64,000 bases of DNA, from positions 29,852-93,851 of the forward strand of contig CALGZC010000003.1 of the NCBI GenBank assembly GCA_937934745.1. The letters are read 5' to 3'. The notes beneath the pieces are model-generated. The model was not told where the DNA came from. It was given only the letters and a program-made list of their open reading frames with translations, and did not search any database. Each line of letters begins with the position of its first letter. The first letter of the stretch is position 1. Positions 1 to 8,874 of the stretch are shown one piece after another. This DNA is from an uncultured Blastocatellia bacterium (GTDB lineage Bacteria; Acidobacteriota; Blastocatellia; Chloracidobacteriales; Chloracidobacteriaceae). Both the position numbers and the translations under genes were made by a program.

Positions 1-374
1 TGCGCGACCTCAAGGCACAGGACTTCTATGCCTCGATTGGGTTGGATTGGCGGGCGTATGACTTGAAAGTGATTCGGGAAACGAATGCCTACGCACAGCG
101 CGTCTTCGGTTTCCGCCTCGATGTGGACAACCCTAAGTTCATCCGTATTTTGGATCGGATGGCCGAACGCTATGCGCGGATGATGGAGCGCGAAGCCGCC
201 GGTGCCGGCAAAGCTGCACTTGTCCCGATCCAGATGGCGCTTACGGCCGATTACCTGCGGTTGTTTGCGATGAAGGTCCGCACGGATGCCCCACCGCCGA
301 TCCCAGACTATCCGGTGACACCTGTTGTTAAGGGACTTTCTGTGAAGCAGAAAGGGCAACCGGCAACGGTGTAG
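1..374 (+). CDS. acsF: AcsF, Mg-protoporphyrin IX monomethyl ester aerobic oxidative cyclase (C-terminal part)
   Basis: The frame is open from base 3, so about 123 C-terminal codons of a gene starting before the window are present. Segments such as DFYASIGLD, VIRETN and RLDVDNPKF match the end of AcsF, the di-iron enzyme that closes ring E of (bacterio)chlorophyll using oxygen. The tail after that (ALVPIQMALTADYLRLF) resembles the longer tail of proteobacterial AcsF. The iron ligands lie in the missing part and cannot be checked. The stop codon is followed after one base by the ATG of the next gene, so the two are almost certainly cotranscribed. The assignment is from remembered family sequence and is fairly secure. 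Confidence 0.85.
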   Translation, partial: RDLKAQDFYASIGLDWRAYDLKVIRETNAYAQRVFGFRLDVDNPKFIRILDRMAERYARMMEREAAGAGKAALVPIQMALTADYLRLFAMKVRTDAPPPIPDYPVTPVVKGLSVKQKGQPATV

Positions 375-375
375 T

Positions 376-1386
376 ATGCCCACTGTCTTTGGCGTCGCGC
401 TCCTGGGGAGCGGGCGCGTAGCACGCGCCCGCTTGCGTGAGCTTGATGAACGCTACGACACGCGCGTGGCAGTTGTGGCTTCCCACAACTTTGACCGCGC
501 CTACGAACTCGCCCTCCCTATTGCTGCGGCTGCCACCAACGATTGGAAGGCAGCCATTGCCCGCTCTGATGTGGATCTTGTCATGGTTTGTTCGACGAAC
601 CCATACCATGCGCCCATGGCGCGGGCAGCGCTGGAGGCCGGTAAGCCGGTCAGTGTGGATTATCCATTAGCCCTGTCCTTCACGGATGCGGAACAGTTAG
701 TCGAGCTGGCTTATGCGCGAAGCGTCGTCCTCCACGTCGAACACATTGAACTCCTGTCCGCCTGGTTTGAAACCTTCCGCAAGGCGCTTCCCCGACTAGG
801 ACGTCTCCATCGCCTGGCTTGGCGCAATGTCAGTTGTCGTCCGGCCGCACCGGAAGACTGGACCTTTGACCGCGCCCACGGCTTCTCGCTCTTCCAGCAG
901 GCCAGCATACCGAGCCGGATCATCACCTGTGTCGGCCAGGCAACGTGGATTGAAGGGCAAGAAAGTTTTTCCGACGAAGACGGCACACGCTTCGGACGCC
1001 GCGCCACCCACCTGCGGTTTGGCTTTGGCGCAGACAGCATCGGCGAAATTCAGGACATCCTGACACAGATTGACGAAGCCGGGCCGGTTGCCGAACTTGA
1101 AGCAGTCGGTGAAGGCGGAACCCTGGTGGGACGCCGACACCGCGAAGTTTGGTACACCGACCCGCAGGGCATCACAACCGCGCTTCCGATCACGCCGCGT
1201 TCGGGCTTGTTCGGGCAAGACATCGCCGCGTTTCTGGATGCCGTCACCGGGCAAGGGCAACCCTACGTTTCACTCGACCATGTACTGGCAGCCCTGCGCT
1301 TCGCTGCCGCTGCCGAGCGCGCTGTCCAGCGTGGTCGGCGCATCCTGGTCACGACGGGCGTTGAGACTCAAACAGACTGCACGTAA
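376..1386 (+). CDS. bvdR: Biliverdin reductase-like Gfo/Idh/MocA oxidoreductase
   Basis: A 336-residue NAD(P)-binding reductase. The N-terminus has a Rossmann GxGxxA motif ([12 protein letters not shown]). At about residues 95-130 it carries VDYPLALSF and LHVEHIELL, close to the same segments in cyanobacterial and mammalian biliverdin reductase. The catalytic Lys-Pro of sugar dehydrogenases in this superfamily is replaced by Tyr-Pro, as in biliverdin reductases. The C-terminal [13 protein letters not shown] also fits cyanobacterial BvdR. It starts one base after the acsF stop, so it probably acts on a linear or cyclic tetrapyrrole, but the substrate is not proven. Its 3' end overlaps the convergent rpsR gene by 19 bases. 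Confidence 0.75.
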   Translation: MPTVFGVALLGSGRVARARLRELDERYDTRVAVVASHNFDRAYELALPIAAAATNDWKAAIARSDVDLVMVCSTNPYHAPMARAALEAGKPVSVDYPLALSFTDAEQLVELAYARSVVLHVEHIELLSAWFETFRKALPRLGRLHRLAWRNVSCRPAAPEDWTFDRAHGFSLFQQASIPSRIITCVGQATWIEGQESFSDEDGTRFGRRATHLRFGFGADSIGEIQDILTQIDEAGPVAELEAVGEGGTLVGRRHREVWYTDPQGITTALPITPRSGLFGQDIAAFLDAVTGQGQPYVSLDHVLAALRFAAAAERAVQRGRRILVTTGVETQTDCT

Positions 1387-1736
1387 GGTAGTAATGCAAG
1401 GTGCTTTGCGCGTTTGATGGCCCGGGCCAGGCGCCTTTGCATTGTCGGATTCACGCCTGTCAGACGGCGTGGCAGAATGCGTTTGTTGTCGCCGATGAAA
1501 CGCTCCAGAAGCTTAACATCCTTGTAGTCAATGTAGTCAATCTTGGCTTCTAGCAGCGGACACCGCTTCTTCCGCCGTCCCGTACGCCGGTTGCCGCCGG
1601 CGGCGCCTCGGTTGCTGCTGCTAGCAACACGGCGGCCTGCGCCGCCAGCGGCCTGCGCCGCCGGACGCCGTTCTGCCCCCTGACCAGCCTCAGCCGTTGC
1701 TTCAACCGATCCTGTTGTTTCTGAAAGTTCAGCCAT
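1368..1736 (-). CDS. rpsR: 30S ribosomal protein S18
   Basis: 122 residues. The C-terminal 70 residues are a normal S18: [10 protein letters not shown], then [13 protein letters not shown], the RILPRRLTG motif and a basic [17 protein letters not shown] tail. S18 binds the small-subunit platform beside S6. In front lies a low-complexity Ala/Gly/Arg/Gln extension of about 50 residues that most S18 proteins lack. The DNA for this extension contains a 15-base GC-rich unit repeated with period 16 (1632-1662), which puts the two copies in different frames. No rpsF or rplI is adjacent, unlike the usual rpsF-rpsR-rplI order. The true start could be inside the extension. Confidence 0.93.
   Translation of the reverse strand: MAELSETTGSVEATAEAGQGAERRPAAQAAGGAGRRVASSSNRGAAGGNRRTGRRKKRCPLLEAKIDYIDYKDVKLLERFIGDNKRILPRRLTGVNPTMQRRLARAIKRAKHLALLPYVQSV
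1632..1662. repeat. 15-bp direct duplication, period 16, inside the rpsR extension
   Basis: GCGGCCTGCGCCGCC occurs at 1632-1646 and again at 1648-1662 with one base between. Because the period is not a multiple of three, the copies are read in different frames in rpsR. Confidence 0.9.
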
Positions 1737-1851
1737 AGCGCTTTGTTGTCCTCCCTCTCATCACAAATCATGCCGGTCAGCGTCTGGCACAGCACTGCCA
1801 AGGTGACGCACCGACAACCCAACCGATTGGTGAACGATCTCAACAAGTCGC

Positions 1852-2958
1852 CTAGTGAATGACCTCTCCGGGTGGCAAGACGAGCTTGTCGAGAACCACA
1901 CGAGCCTCTGTCAGACCGACTGACACCAGATGCTTGAGGTCGGCCCGCAACTCGGCGACGGCGCGCAGGTCAAGTTCATCGCCGTGTAAACCGTCAACGA
2001 GATCATAGGCCGCCTGTGCCCGTCCAAGACCTAACAGGGTAATAATTTCCTCATAGCACATGTCATGCGGGTCGCCACCCTGCAGCCGTTCTTCCTCTAG
2101 GAGGTCGTACGCCTGCTGAAATGCTTCCCGCGACTCATCAAGCCGGTTGGCCAGGCGAAGCGCAATGCCGAGCTTGACGAAGCTCAACGGTACTTCCAGG
2201 CCATCTGCAATGGCTTCCTTGAGTTCCTGGGCAGCAGCCTGCGGCTCGCCGTTCGCCAGCAGTGCATTGCCAAGACCATACCGAGCCAGTGGGTTGTGGG
2301 GATCGAGGGCGACGGACTCACGGTATGCAGCGAGCGCCTCTTCGAGCCGCTCCATCGCCATCAGTAAATCGCCGAGATCAAGGTACACCCGTGGATCCTT
2401 TGGCGCCAGATCAAGGGCAATCCGAAACTGCTGCAGCGCCTCATCGTATTTGTCTTGGTCGGCCAGCAAGCCGCCCAGTCCAAGGTAGTGCAACGGCTCA
2501 TCGGGTCCAAGCTCGATAGCGCGGCGGTAGGCAACTTCGGCTTCGGGCAAGCGTCCGACTTCGGACAGGAAATTGCCGTAGTTGTAATGGCTCAACGCCT
2601 CGTCCGGTTCAAGCTGGAGCGCGCGCTTGAAATACTCTTCGGCAAGCTCAAACTCGCCTTCCTCAATGTAGAAAGCCCCCAACAAATGCAGTGGGCGCAC
2701 ATCGTTTGGAGACAAATGCTCAACTTTGCGCAAGTAGTCCACACCCTCGCTGTATCGCTCCGTATCGAGCAGCAGTGCGCCCAGCCGGATCAGGACCTCC
2801 GGTGACTGTGGCGCCAGGGCAAGCGCCTTCGTGTATGCCTCTTCGGCCTCATCCAGGTCACCTTCCTCGAGATAGGCATCACCTTTTTCCAGCAGTTTTT
2901 CTAGGGACGGCGTCGGCACTTTGGATGACGGCTTCGATTTACGTGATTTACCAGACAT
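1852..2958 (-). CDS. TPR repeat protein
   Basis: 368 residues, rich in Glu and Leu. After a basic start (MSGKSRKSKPSS) there are about seven consecutive tetratricopeptide repeats of 34 residues from residue 18 to about 265, each with the usual small/aromatic pattern and a P near the end (for example EEAYTKALALAPQSPEVLI). The last 100 residues look helical but degenerate. There is no signal peptide, so it is probably a cytoplasmic protein-protein scaffold. It lies upstream of rpsR on the same strand with a 115-base gap. No specific partner can be named. Confidence 0.8.
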   Translation of the reverse strand: MSGKSRKSKPSSKVPTPSLEKLLEKGDAYLEEGDLDEAEEAYTKALALAPQSPEVLIRLGALLLDTERYSEGVDYLRKVEHLSPNDVRPLHLLGAFYIEEGEFELAEEYFKRALQLEPDEALSHYNYGNFLSEVGRLPEAEVAYRRAIELGPDEPLHYLGLGGLLADQDKYDEALQQFRIALDLAPKDPRVYLDLGDLLMAMERLEEALAAYRESVALDPHNPLARYGLGNALLANGEPQAAAQELKEAIADGLEVPLSFVKLGIALRLANRLDESREAFQQAYDLLEEERLQGGDPHDMCYEEIITLLGLGRAQAAYDLVDGLHGDELDLRAVAELRADLKHLVSVGLTEARVVLDKLVLPPGEVIH

Positions 2959-3017
2959 AAGTACGGGGGTGGATGCTCATAGAACAGGCATCCGGCAGAG
3001 GGTCAGGATGAACACGG

Positions 3018-4022
3018 CTACAGAATGGCCAAGGCGCGCCGCCGTGCTTCGCAGGCCGTCAGCTCTTGCGCCAGTCGCGCGTGATCTAACTGAGCGCCGA
3101 TAAAGACAAGGTGCTCTTCGGGCGACGGTGAAAGGGTGACAGGGCGGATGTAGAGATCGCCGTTGACGTACATCATCACCCACAGACCGTCTTCTCCGTC
3201 AAAGCGAACGAAGCCTTTTGCCCGCACGACATCCGGTGGCAGGTTTCGCATAAAGTTCTCAAAGCGGTCGCGCACCAGCGGATGCAGCAACCGACATGAT
3301 AGGGAGTGAAAATCCGTGTGGGCCTTGTAGTCGTCTTCACCAAGCGCTTGCAGCTTGGCGCGCATTGCCGCGCGGCGACGTTCGCGTTCAGACGGCTCGA
3401 TATCCGCCAACAACCAATGAAAGTCGTCATCGCCGGCAACCTGCCCATGGGTTGCCAGATATACCGGCGCATCCGGGTTGTTCTCCGTAATATAGCGCCG
3501 GATTTCAGCGATCTGTTCCGGTGTTGCTTCGTCGGACTTCCCTATCACAACAACATCGGCAAACTGTGTCTGGCGCTTGACAATAGCCCTCAACACCTTC
3601 GATAGGCGCAGGAAGTTTTTGGGGTCGGCCACCGTGACCATCTTTGCAACGGTCACACGGTCAAGCAGGTGTGGTGCAGTGGCTTGGTCGAGGAGATCCA
3701 CCGGGTCTGCTAACCCGGTCGCTTCCACAAAAATCATTTCCGGGCGGCGGGCGGCGACTTCGGTGAAGGCCTGAACGAAATCTTCACCGATCTGGCAACA
3801 AATACAACCGTCGCTCAACTCCATGACGCTGAAACCTTCACCCCGGAGCAACTCGCCATCAATGCTGATGTCGCCGAACTCGTTCATGAGAACGGCAACT
3901 TTCCGTCCCCGGCGACGCAGGTGGTGTAAGACGGCCAGCAACAACGTCGTCTTCCCACTACCGAGAAAGCCGGCAATAATCACGGCGGGAATCGGCGACG
4001 AAGCAATCGTGACAGACCCCAT
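3018..4022 (-). CDS. COG0523 (CobW/YeiR-type) metal-handling GTPase
   Basis: 334 residues from the chosen start. P-loop GFLGSGKTT at about residue 20, the metal-binding CxCC-type motif in SDGCICCQIG, Walker B-like EATGLADP, and a C-terminal CobW domain. These proteins use GTP hydrolysis to load zinc, cobalt or another metal on a client. The guanine-specificity motif is GKSD instead of the usual NKxD or TKxD. The reading frame opens at 4073, but the ATG at 4022 is preceded by AAAGGA at proper spacing and fits family length, so I start there. No zinc-regulated or cobalamin gene is adjacent, so the client metal is unknown. Confidence 0.85.
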   Translation of the reverse strand: MGSVTIASSPIPAVIIAGFLGSGKTTLLLAVLHHLRRRGRKVAVLMNEFGDISIDGELLRGEGFSVMELSDGCICCQIGEDFVQAFTEVAARRPEMIFVEATGLADPVDLLDQATAPHLLDRVTVAKMVTVADPKNFLRLSKVLRAIVKRQTQFADVVVIGKSDEATPEQIAEIRRYITENNPDAPVYLATHGQVAGDDDFHWLLADIEPSERERRRAAMRAKLQALGEDDYKAHTDFHSLSCRLLHPLVRDRFENFMRNLPPDVVRAKGFVRFDGEDGLWVMMYVNGDLYIRPVTLSPSPEEHLVFIGAQLDHARLAQELTACEARRRALAIL

Positions 4023-4115
4023 AACCATTTCCTTTCGGGTACGTAGAAAACCTGACCTCAGAAGACCGAGCATTGTACCACTCCAACCGTGGCCTCACCA
4101 AGGCACGCGGTGGCA

Positions 4116-5549
4116 TTATGCGCCAACCCGTTGGAGATGAACCAGATTGTTCACAGGCAAGCCCTTGATCTTTCCGGCCAGGACGACCAACTGTTCCCCG
4201 TGCTCAATCCAGCCGAGACGTAGGAGCATCTCCACGCCGGCAGTAAACAACTGACCCATATCGCTCGGATTTGGCATAAGCAGCGGCTCAACGCCCCACA
4301 CCGCAGAAAGCTGTTGATAGACACCGACATGCATTGTGATTGCCGCAATACGCTGCTTCGGACGCAGTAAGGCCAGCGCCCGCGCCATCTTGCCGCCTTC
4401 AGTAAAAACCGCAATGACACGCGCGCCGATATTTTCCGCTGCAAAAACGGCTGCTTCGGACAGCGCCCGCAGTGAAGAAGACCCCTGTAAGCTTACAAAT
4501 GATTTGCTCATGCCGGCCCGCCAGGACTGCTGCCCGGCGAAGGCTTCTTCGGTGTAGTCCACAATCCGGCGCATGGTGCGAACAGCTTCGACCGGATATT
4601 TTCCGGCGGCCGATTCGGCCGACAGCATAACCGCGTCCGTCCCATCGAGAATGGCGTTGGCCACATCGGAGGCTTCGGCGCGCGTCGGACGTGGATTCTC
4701 AACCATAGACTGGAGCATCTGCGTCGCCGTGATGACGATGCGCCCCTTGCGATTTGCGTGACGAATGATTTCCTTCTGGAAAATCGGAACACGCTCAGTT
4801 TCGGCTTCAACCCCCAGGTCGCCGCGCGCCACCATGACGCCGTCCACAATATCGAGGATTTCATCAAGGTGGCTGAGCGCTTCAGGTTTCTCAATTTTGG
4901 CAATGAGTGGCGTCCCCCCCCCCAGCTCCACAATGTAGTTCTTGCACTGTCGGCAGTCTTCCGCCGAACGCACAAAAGACAACGCTACATAGTCCACCCC
5001 TTGCGCAAGACCAAACCGCAGATCGTCGCGGTCTTTGTCGGTCAGTGACGGCAACGAAGTCGGAATACTGGGCAGATTAATGCCTTTACGTTCGCCCAGC
5101 ACGCCGCCGTTGAGGATCAAACACTCAACATCGCTACCGTGAATGGCGGTGACACTCAACTCAATGAGGCCGTCGTCAATCAGAATCCGGTCACCCGGTT
5201 TGGCATCATAGGCCAAACTGCTGTAGCTGCAACTAATGCGCTCGGCATTGCCGGGAATGTCCTCCGGCGTGATGACAATGCGGTTGCCCGTCACCAGGAG
5301 GACCGGTTCGCCGCCAATCAGTCGTCCGGTGCGGATTTTAGGTCCACACAGGTCAAGTAAAATTGCCAGCGGCTGGTGGAGTTCACCGGCTAGCTGGCGC
5401 AGCAAGCGGATCACCTCGGCATGGCCATCGTGTGTACCGTGCGACATATTGATACGGGCCACATTAACGCCGGACGTAAGCAATGTACGAAGCACTTCTG
5501 GCGTGCATGAAGCCGGGCCGATGGTAGCTACAATTTTGGCGCGCGCCAT
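4116..5549 (-). CDS. pyk: Pyruvate kinase
   Basis: 477 residues, full length for bacterial pyruvate kinase. It makes ATP and pyruvate from phosphoenolpyruvate. The N-terminus KIVATIGPAS, NMSHGTHD, the substrate/metal motif IAKIEKPEAL followed by DGVMVARGDLGVE, and ITATQML plus RPTRAEASDVANAILDGTD are all canonical. The C-terminal allosteric domain is present. The ATG at 5549 gives the classic MARAKIVATIGPAS beginning. It stands between the COG0523 gene and the VWFA protein, all on the minus strand with gaps near 100 bases. Confidence 0.97.
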   Translation of the reverse strand: MARAKIVATIGPASCTPEVLRTLLTSGVNVARINMSHGTHDGHAEVIRLLRQLAGELHQPLAILLDLCGPKIRTGRLIGGEPVLLVTGNRIVITPEDIPGNAERISCSYSSLAYDAKPGDRILIDDGLIELSVTAIHGSDVECLILNGGVLGERKGINLPSIPTSLPSLTDKDRDDLRFGLAQGVDYVALSFVRSAEDCRQCKNYIVELGGGTPLIAKIEKPEALSHLDEILDIVDGVMVARGDLGVEAETERVPIFQKEIIRHANRKGRIVITATQMLQSMVENPRPTRAEASDVANAILDGTDAVMLSAESAAGKYPVEAVRTMRRIVDYTEEAFAGQQSWRAGMSKSFVSLQGSSSLRALSEAAVFAAENIGARVIAVFTEGGKMARALALLRPKQRIAAITMHVGVYQQLSAVWGVEPLLMPNPSDMGQLFTAGVEMLLRLGWIEHGEQLVVLAGKIKGLPVNNLVHLQRVGA

Positions 5550-5669
5550 AGATCATCCGCTTTCCTTCATCGAGTGGATACACTCAGTGGCCGGAGCATA
5601 GCGCATCGGCGCGCGCCGATCACCCTCCGGTCAAGGCCAGGGCAGGTTATTCCTGTGTAGCGTCACGGT

Positions 5670-6833
5670 TTATTCGGCGTAATAACCTTTCCGGGCAAAT
5701 ACGCGCCAGTCTTTGGTCTCCCCACCGGAACGTTTGATTTTCACGGTAATACTACGAAAGCTCCCATCACGAGATGGGTGAGAGGGGCTGTAAGTGACGA
5801 TGTACTGGTGGCGTAAATCCGTCTCAATTTGCTGAAATGCTGTGGCGTAGTCGGCCAGCTGGCGGGGAAAGAAAGCTCGCCCGCCGGTTGCTTCACACAA
5901 CCGCTCGAGTGTCCGCCGATCCAGGCCGGTGAAGGTAATCCCACCGAACCCGTTTGGAACCCCTCCCGGAATGCCGACGGCATAGACCTGGACATCCGAG
6001 CGCAACGCCATGTCAATCGCCTCGCTGAGTTTGTACTGACTGGTTGTGTCCTCTCCATCGGTCAGCAGGATCATCACCCGGCGTCCGGCTTCGCGCGGCA
6101 GTATTTCACCGGCAACGACATACACCGCGTCAAACAGGCTCGTGCCAGTTAGCGAGGGGTCAAGCGGCGGTGTGCCACCATAAACATAGCCGCTAGGCTC
6201 AAACCGCACATCGTCAACGGCGCGTTCCAGTGCGGTCACATTACCGGTGAGTTTGTGGCGTATCTCGATGTCGCGGCGAAACGTGATGATGCTCGCTAAA
6301 TCCTTTTCCGGGCGTAGCACCTGACGCAGAAACGCCTTGGCAGCCGTTCGTTGCTCGGCAATGCTGTACTGTTGGCTGCCGCTGATGTCAAACACCAAGG
6401 CAAAGGTCAACGGCAAGTCGCTTTCGCGGGTAAACGAAAAAATCTCCTGCGGCTTACCATCCTCCAGTACTTGGATGTCCTGCGGCGTCAAGTCATTGAT
6501 ATAGCGATTGCGCTTGTCCACAACGGCAAATGGCACCGAAACGAGCTGGGTTTGAATACTGACGACATCATCTGGTGTCGCTGCACCGGTGCCGGTCTCC
6601 GGCGGCACGGCAGATGGCGGACGCTGCAGTTCGGAAGAAGGCGCGGCGGAAGACTCGGCCGGTGCAGGAGGTCTCGGTTTCGGGAGTTCATACTGCCGCG
6701 GAGCCCGCTCCCGCTTCCGCCCACTTTGCGCGGCAGACGGCAACGAGAAGGCAATCACCAGGGCGACCACTGTGGGGACGGCAGCCAGTCCCCAAATCAG
6801 CTGCCGGCACCGTAGTAACGGTACTGTTCTCAC
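5670..6833 (-). CDS. Secreted VWFA-related domain protein (acidobacterial type)
   Basis: 387 residues from a GTG start at 6833 that is preceded by AAGGA seven bases upstream and gives a clean signal peptide (MRTVPLLRCRQLIWGL, then a hydrophobic stretch and SAAQS). A Pro-rich linker follows, then a segment with FAVVDKRNRYINDLTP and QVLEDGKPQ, then a von Willebrand A fold with MIDAS DISGS at about residue 155 and LLTDGED. This N-terminal plus VWA arrangement is the VWFA-related family (TIGR03436) that is expanded in Acidobacteriota. It probably acts outside the cytoplasm in protein or surface binding; the ligand is unknown. Confidence 0.85.
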   Translation of the reverse strand: MRTVPLLRCRQLIWGLAAVPTVVALVIAFSLPSAAQSGRKRERAPRQYELPKPRPPAPAESSAAPSSELQRPPSAVPPETGTGAATPDDVVSIQTQLVSVPFAVVDKRNRYINDLTPQDIQVLEDGKPQEIFSFTRESDLPLTFALVFDISGSQQYSIAEQRTAAKAFLRQVLRPEKDLASIITFRRDIEIRHKLTGNVTALERAVDDVRFEPSGYVYGGTPPLDPSLTGTSLFDAVYVVAGEILPREAGRRVMILLTDGEDTTSQYKLSEAIDMALRSDVQVYAVGIPGGVPNGFGGITFTGLDRRTLERLCEATGGRAFFPRQLADYATAFQQIETDLRHQYIVTYSPSHPSRDGSFRSITVKIKRSGGETKDWRVFARKGYYAE

Positions 6834-6922
6834 CTTTGCTTCCTTCCCGCTCCCAAATGTCGCGGGGCCTGACCCACCCACAGGAGCGCTGCGAACTGCG
6901 CCGCAAACCATTCCCCTGCTTA

Positions 6923-8137
6923 CTATTCTATGATGAAACGCTCATCAGGAAAGGGATGTAAGTTGTACTCACTAGCCATACTGCGGGCGTAAGCGCCGGC
7001 ATCGGCGACCGCCAGCCAGTCCCCTTCTTGTACGTCGGTTAGCTCAATGCCCTGCGCCAAAAAGTCGGACGACTCACACAGCGGCCCAACTACATCGACC
7101 GTGTGCGCCGGCATGGGACGCCGGACCAAGGGCAAAATGCGGTGGTGCGCTTGGTACAGGGCCGGGCGAATGAGGTGATGCATACCGGTATTGACAATGA
7201 CAAAGGTCTTGTAGGGGGTTGTTTTGACGTATTCTACCCGGGTCAACAAAATGCCGCAGCGCGCCACAAGGAAGCGCCCCGGCTCAAAGAGAACCTCCTC
7301 CGCCATACCCATCACACCCTGCCGCACCACTGTAGCATAGCGTGCGAAATTGACCGTTTCGCGGTGCTCATCTCCGGTGTCATAGTAAATGCCAAAACCG
7401 CCGCCGACATCAAACGTGGCCAGGGCGAAACCGTGTTCGCGCATTGCATTGACCAGCGGGCGTGTGTTGCGTAGCGCTACAGCGAAGTTCTCAACGTCAA
7501 CAATCTGCGAGCCGATATGCAGTGACACACCGACAACCTGCACCCAACGGCCGGCTTGCTGAGCCAGCGCCAAACACGCCATCACCGCCTCGGCGTCAAT
7601 CCCGAACTTATGACTCCGAAAACCGGTCGCAATGTAGGGATGTGTTTCGGCATCGACGGAGGGATTGAATCGGAAGGCCACGCGCGCCGGCCGGCGCAAT
7701 GCCTCGGCTAAGGCGATGATCCGGCGCATCTCACCGACCGATTCGACGTTGATCTGCTTAATGCCGGCGCTAATCGCCAACCGTAGCTCTGCCTCCGACT
7801 TGCCAACACCTGAAAAAATAATCCGCTCCGGCGGCATGCCGCACGCTAGCGCCCGCCGCAACTCGCCCCCCGAAACAACGTCCGCCCCGCCGCCCAGCTC
7901 AACGATGCGCCGCAGGAAGATCGGGTGGGCATTGGCCTTCACGGCGTAGTGAATCGTATGGCGGAGGTCGGCAAACGCGGCTCTAAAATCTTCATAGCGT
8001 TTTGTAAAGTGACGTAGGTCGTAGAGATAACAGGGGCCCTCCAACGAGGCCACGACCTCCGTCAGACAGATGCGCCGGTCAAGACCAAACCACAGTCGGT
8101 CATTGATGTAATCAAGTAGCATGCAACACCCAAACAT
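6923..8137 (-). CDS. lysA: Diaminopimelate decarboxylase
   Basis: 404 residues, a fold-type III PLP enzyme that decarboxylates meso-diaminopimelate to lysine. The PLP lysine lies in HYAVKANAHP; other hallmarks are FSGVGKSEAELR, INVESVGEM, HIGSQI, GGGFGIYY, EPGRFLVA, the C-terminal VVGPLCESSDFLA and DAGAYARSMASEYN. The catalytic Cys-Glu-Ser triplet is intact, so the gene looks functional. An alternative start five codons in (MLLDY) is possible; neither has a convincing ribosome-binding site. The upstream neighbour ends 18 bases before it on the same strand. Confidence 0.93.
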   Translation of the reverse strand: MFGCCMLLDYINDRLWFGLDRRICLTEVVASLEGPCYLYDLRHFTKRYEDFRAAFADLRHTIHYAVKANAHPIFLRRIVELGGGADVVSGGELRRALACGMPPERIIFSGVGKSEAELRLAISAGIKQINVESVGEMRRIIALAEALRRPARVAFRFNPSVDAETHPYIATGFRSHKFGIDAEAVMACLALAQQAGRWVQVVGVSLHIGSQIVDVENFAVALRNTRPLVNAMREHGFALATFDVGGGFGIYYDTGDEHRETVNFARYATVVRQGVMGMAEEVLFEPGRFLVARCGILLTRVEYVKTTPYKTFVIVNTGMHHLIRPALYQAHHRILPLVRRPMPAHTVDVVGPLCESSDFLAQGIELTDVQEGDWLAVADAGAYARSMASEYNLHPFPDERFIIE

Positions 8138-8155
8138 GCGCCCGGCGCTGTTTGC

Positions 8156-8560
8156 CTAGTACCGCCCCGTTGCATCCGAAGCTTCAGCATTGACTTCCCA
8201 GTTGTAGGTGTACACGAAAAAGTTAATCGGCTCGGTATATTGGACGTTGAGAATGACCTTGCCGCCTTGCCGCTTCAACGTAAACTTTGCATCTTCAGGC
8301 ACTTGAAACTCATTGCTGATCTTTGACCACTGGGTTTCAAGCTCTTTCTCCGTGATGAATCCCTTGGCCCCAATTGCGTGTTTACGCGCCAGTTCGGCCA
8401 GCTCATTTTTGACATTCTGTTCACGCCAATAAACCGGCAAGATCTTGAACAGAATAAAACCAATGATGGCAACGACCGCCAACACACCAAAAAATTGAGC
8501 CTGGGCGTCACCACGCTCATTCTTTCGCGCCGGACAACGCAGCTTGTTGTGTCTGCTCAT
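8156..8560 (-). CDS. Small single-span membrane protein, DUF4845-like
   Basis: 134 residues from the ATG at 8560, which has AGGAGG 11 bases upstream. A basic, Asn/Arg-rich N-terminus is followed by one transmembrane helix at about residues 22-42 (FFGVLAVVAIIGFILFKILP) and a soluble domain of about 90 residues with VYWREQNVKNELAELA. The order membrane helix, then LxPVYxE/R, then helix resembles DUF4845 proteins, which are poorly characterised. It probably heads a transcription unit with lysA. The function is unknown. Confidence 0.65.
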   Translation of the reverse strand: MSRHNKLRCPARKNERGDAQAQFFGVLAVVAIIGFILFKILPVYWREQNVKNELAELARKHAIGAKGFITEKELETQWSKISNEFQVPEDAKFTLKRQGGKVILNVQYTEPINFFVYTYNWEVNAEASDATGRY

Positions 8561-8667
8561 GCAGAACGTCCCCTCCTGGCCGTTCACGAATACGGCCCGA
8601 ACCGTAGATAAACCTTGTGCCGTAGACGTTTGTCACCGTTTTTGCCATTTGTTGTTGGTTGCCCTGT

Positions 8668-8696
8668 ATCATACCCGGCGAACTAACCTGTGCCTA
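8668..8696 (-). promoter_or_regulatory. Candidate sigma-70-type promoter for the 8156-8560 gene and lysA
   Basis: On the minus strand TAGGCA (8691-8696) is followed after 17 bases by TATGAT (8668-8673). The fit is moderate, and it lies about 110 bases upstream of the start codon. Confidence 0.35.
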
Positions 8697-8719
8697 GTCC
8701 TGAACCCACTACCTATCAG

Positions 8720-8743
8720 TTTTTGCAAGTCAATTTTTGCAAG
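8720..8743. repeat. Near-perfect 14-bp tandem duplication in a divergent intergenic region
   Basis: TTTTTGCAAG occurs at 8720-8729 and 8734-8743, part of two adjacent 14-base units that differ at two positions. It lies between the divergent membrane-protein gene and the resB-like gene. Confidence 0.8.
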
Positions 8744-8774
8744 CGATGGTTTCGTTTTGAGACGTACACTTACC

Positions 8775-8804
8775 TTGACCTTGGTTGAGCTGTCCGCCCA
8801 TAAT
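8775..8804 (+). promoter_or_regulatory. Sigma-70-type promoter for the resB-like gene
   Basis: TTGACC (8775-8780) and CATAAT (8799-8804) are separated by 18 bases, each matching five of six consensus positions. Transcription would begin near 8811, about 65 bases before the start codon at 8875. Confidence 0.6.
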
Positions 8805-8874
8805 TTCACTGCTCTGCGTTGCGTACCGCCGCTTCTCCCCGTCGGCGTTGATTTCTTTCCGTCACTATGAACTC

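Noticed and set aside
1550..1846. Open frame overlapping rpsR on the same strand
   Set aside because: It is an out-of-frame shadow of the rpsR extension with Arg-rich, family-less sequence.
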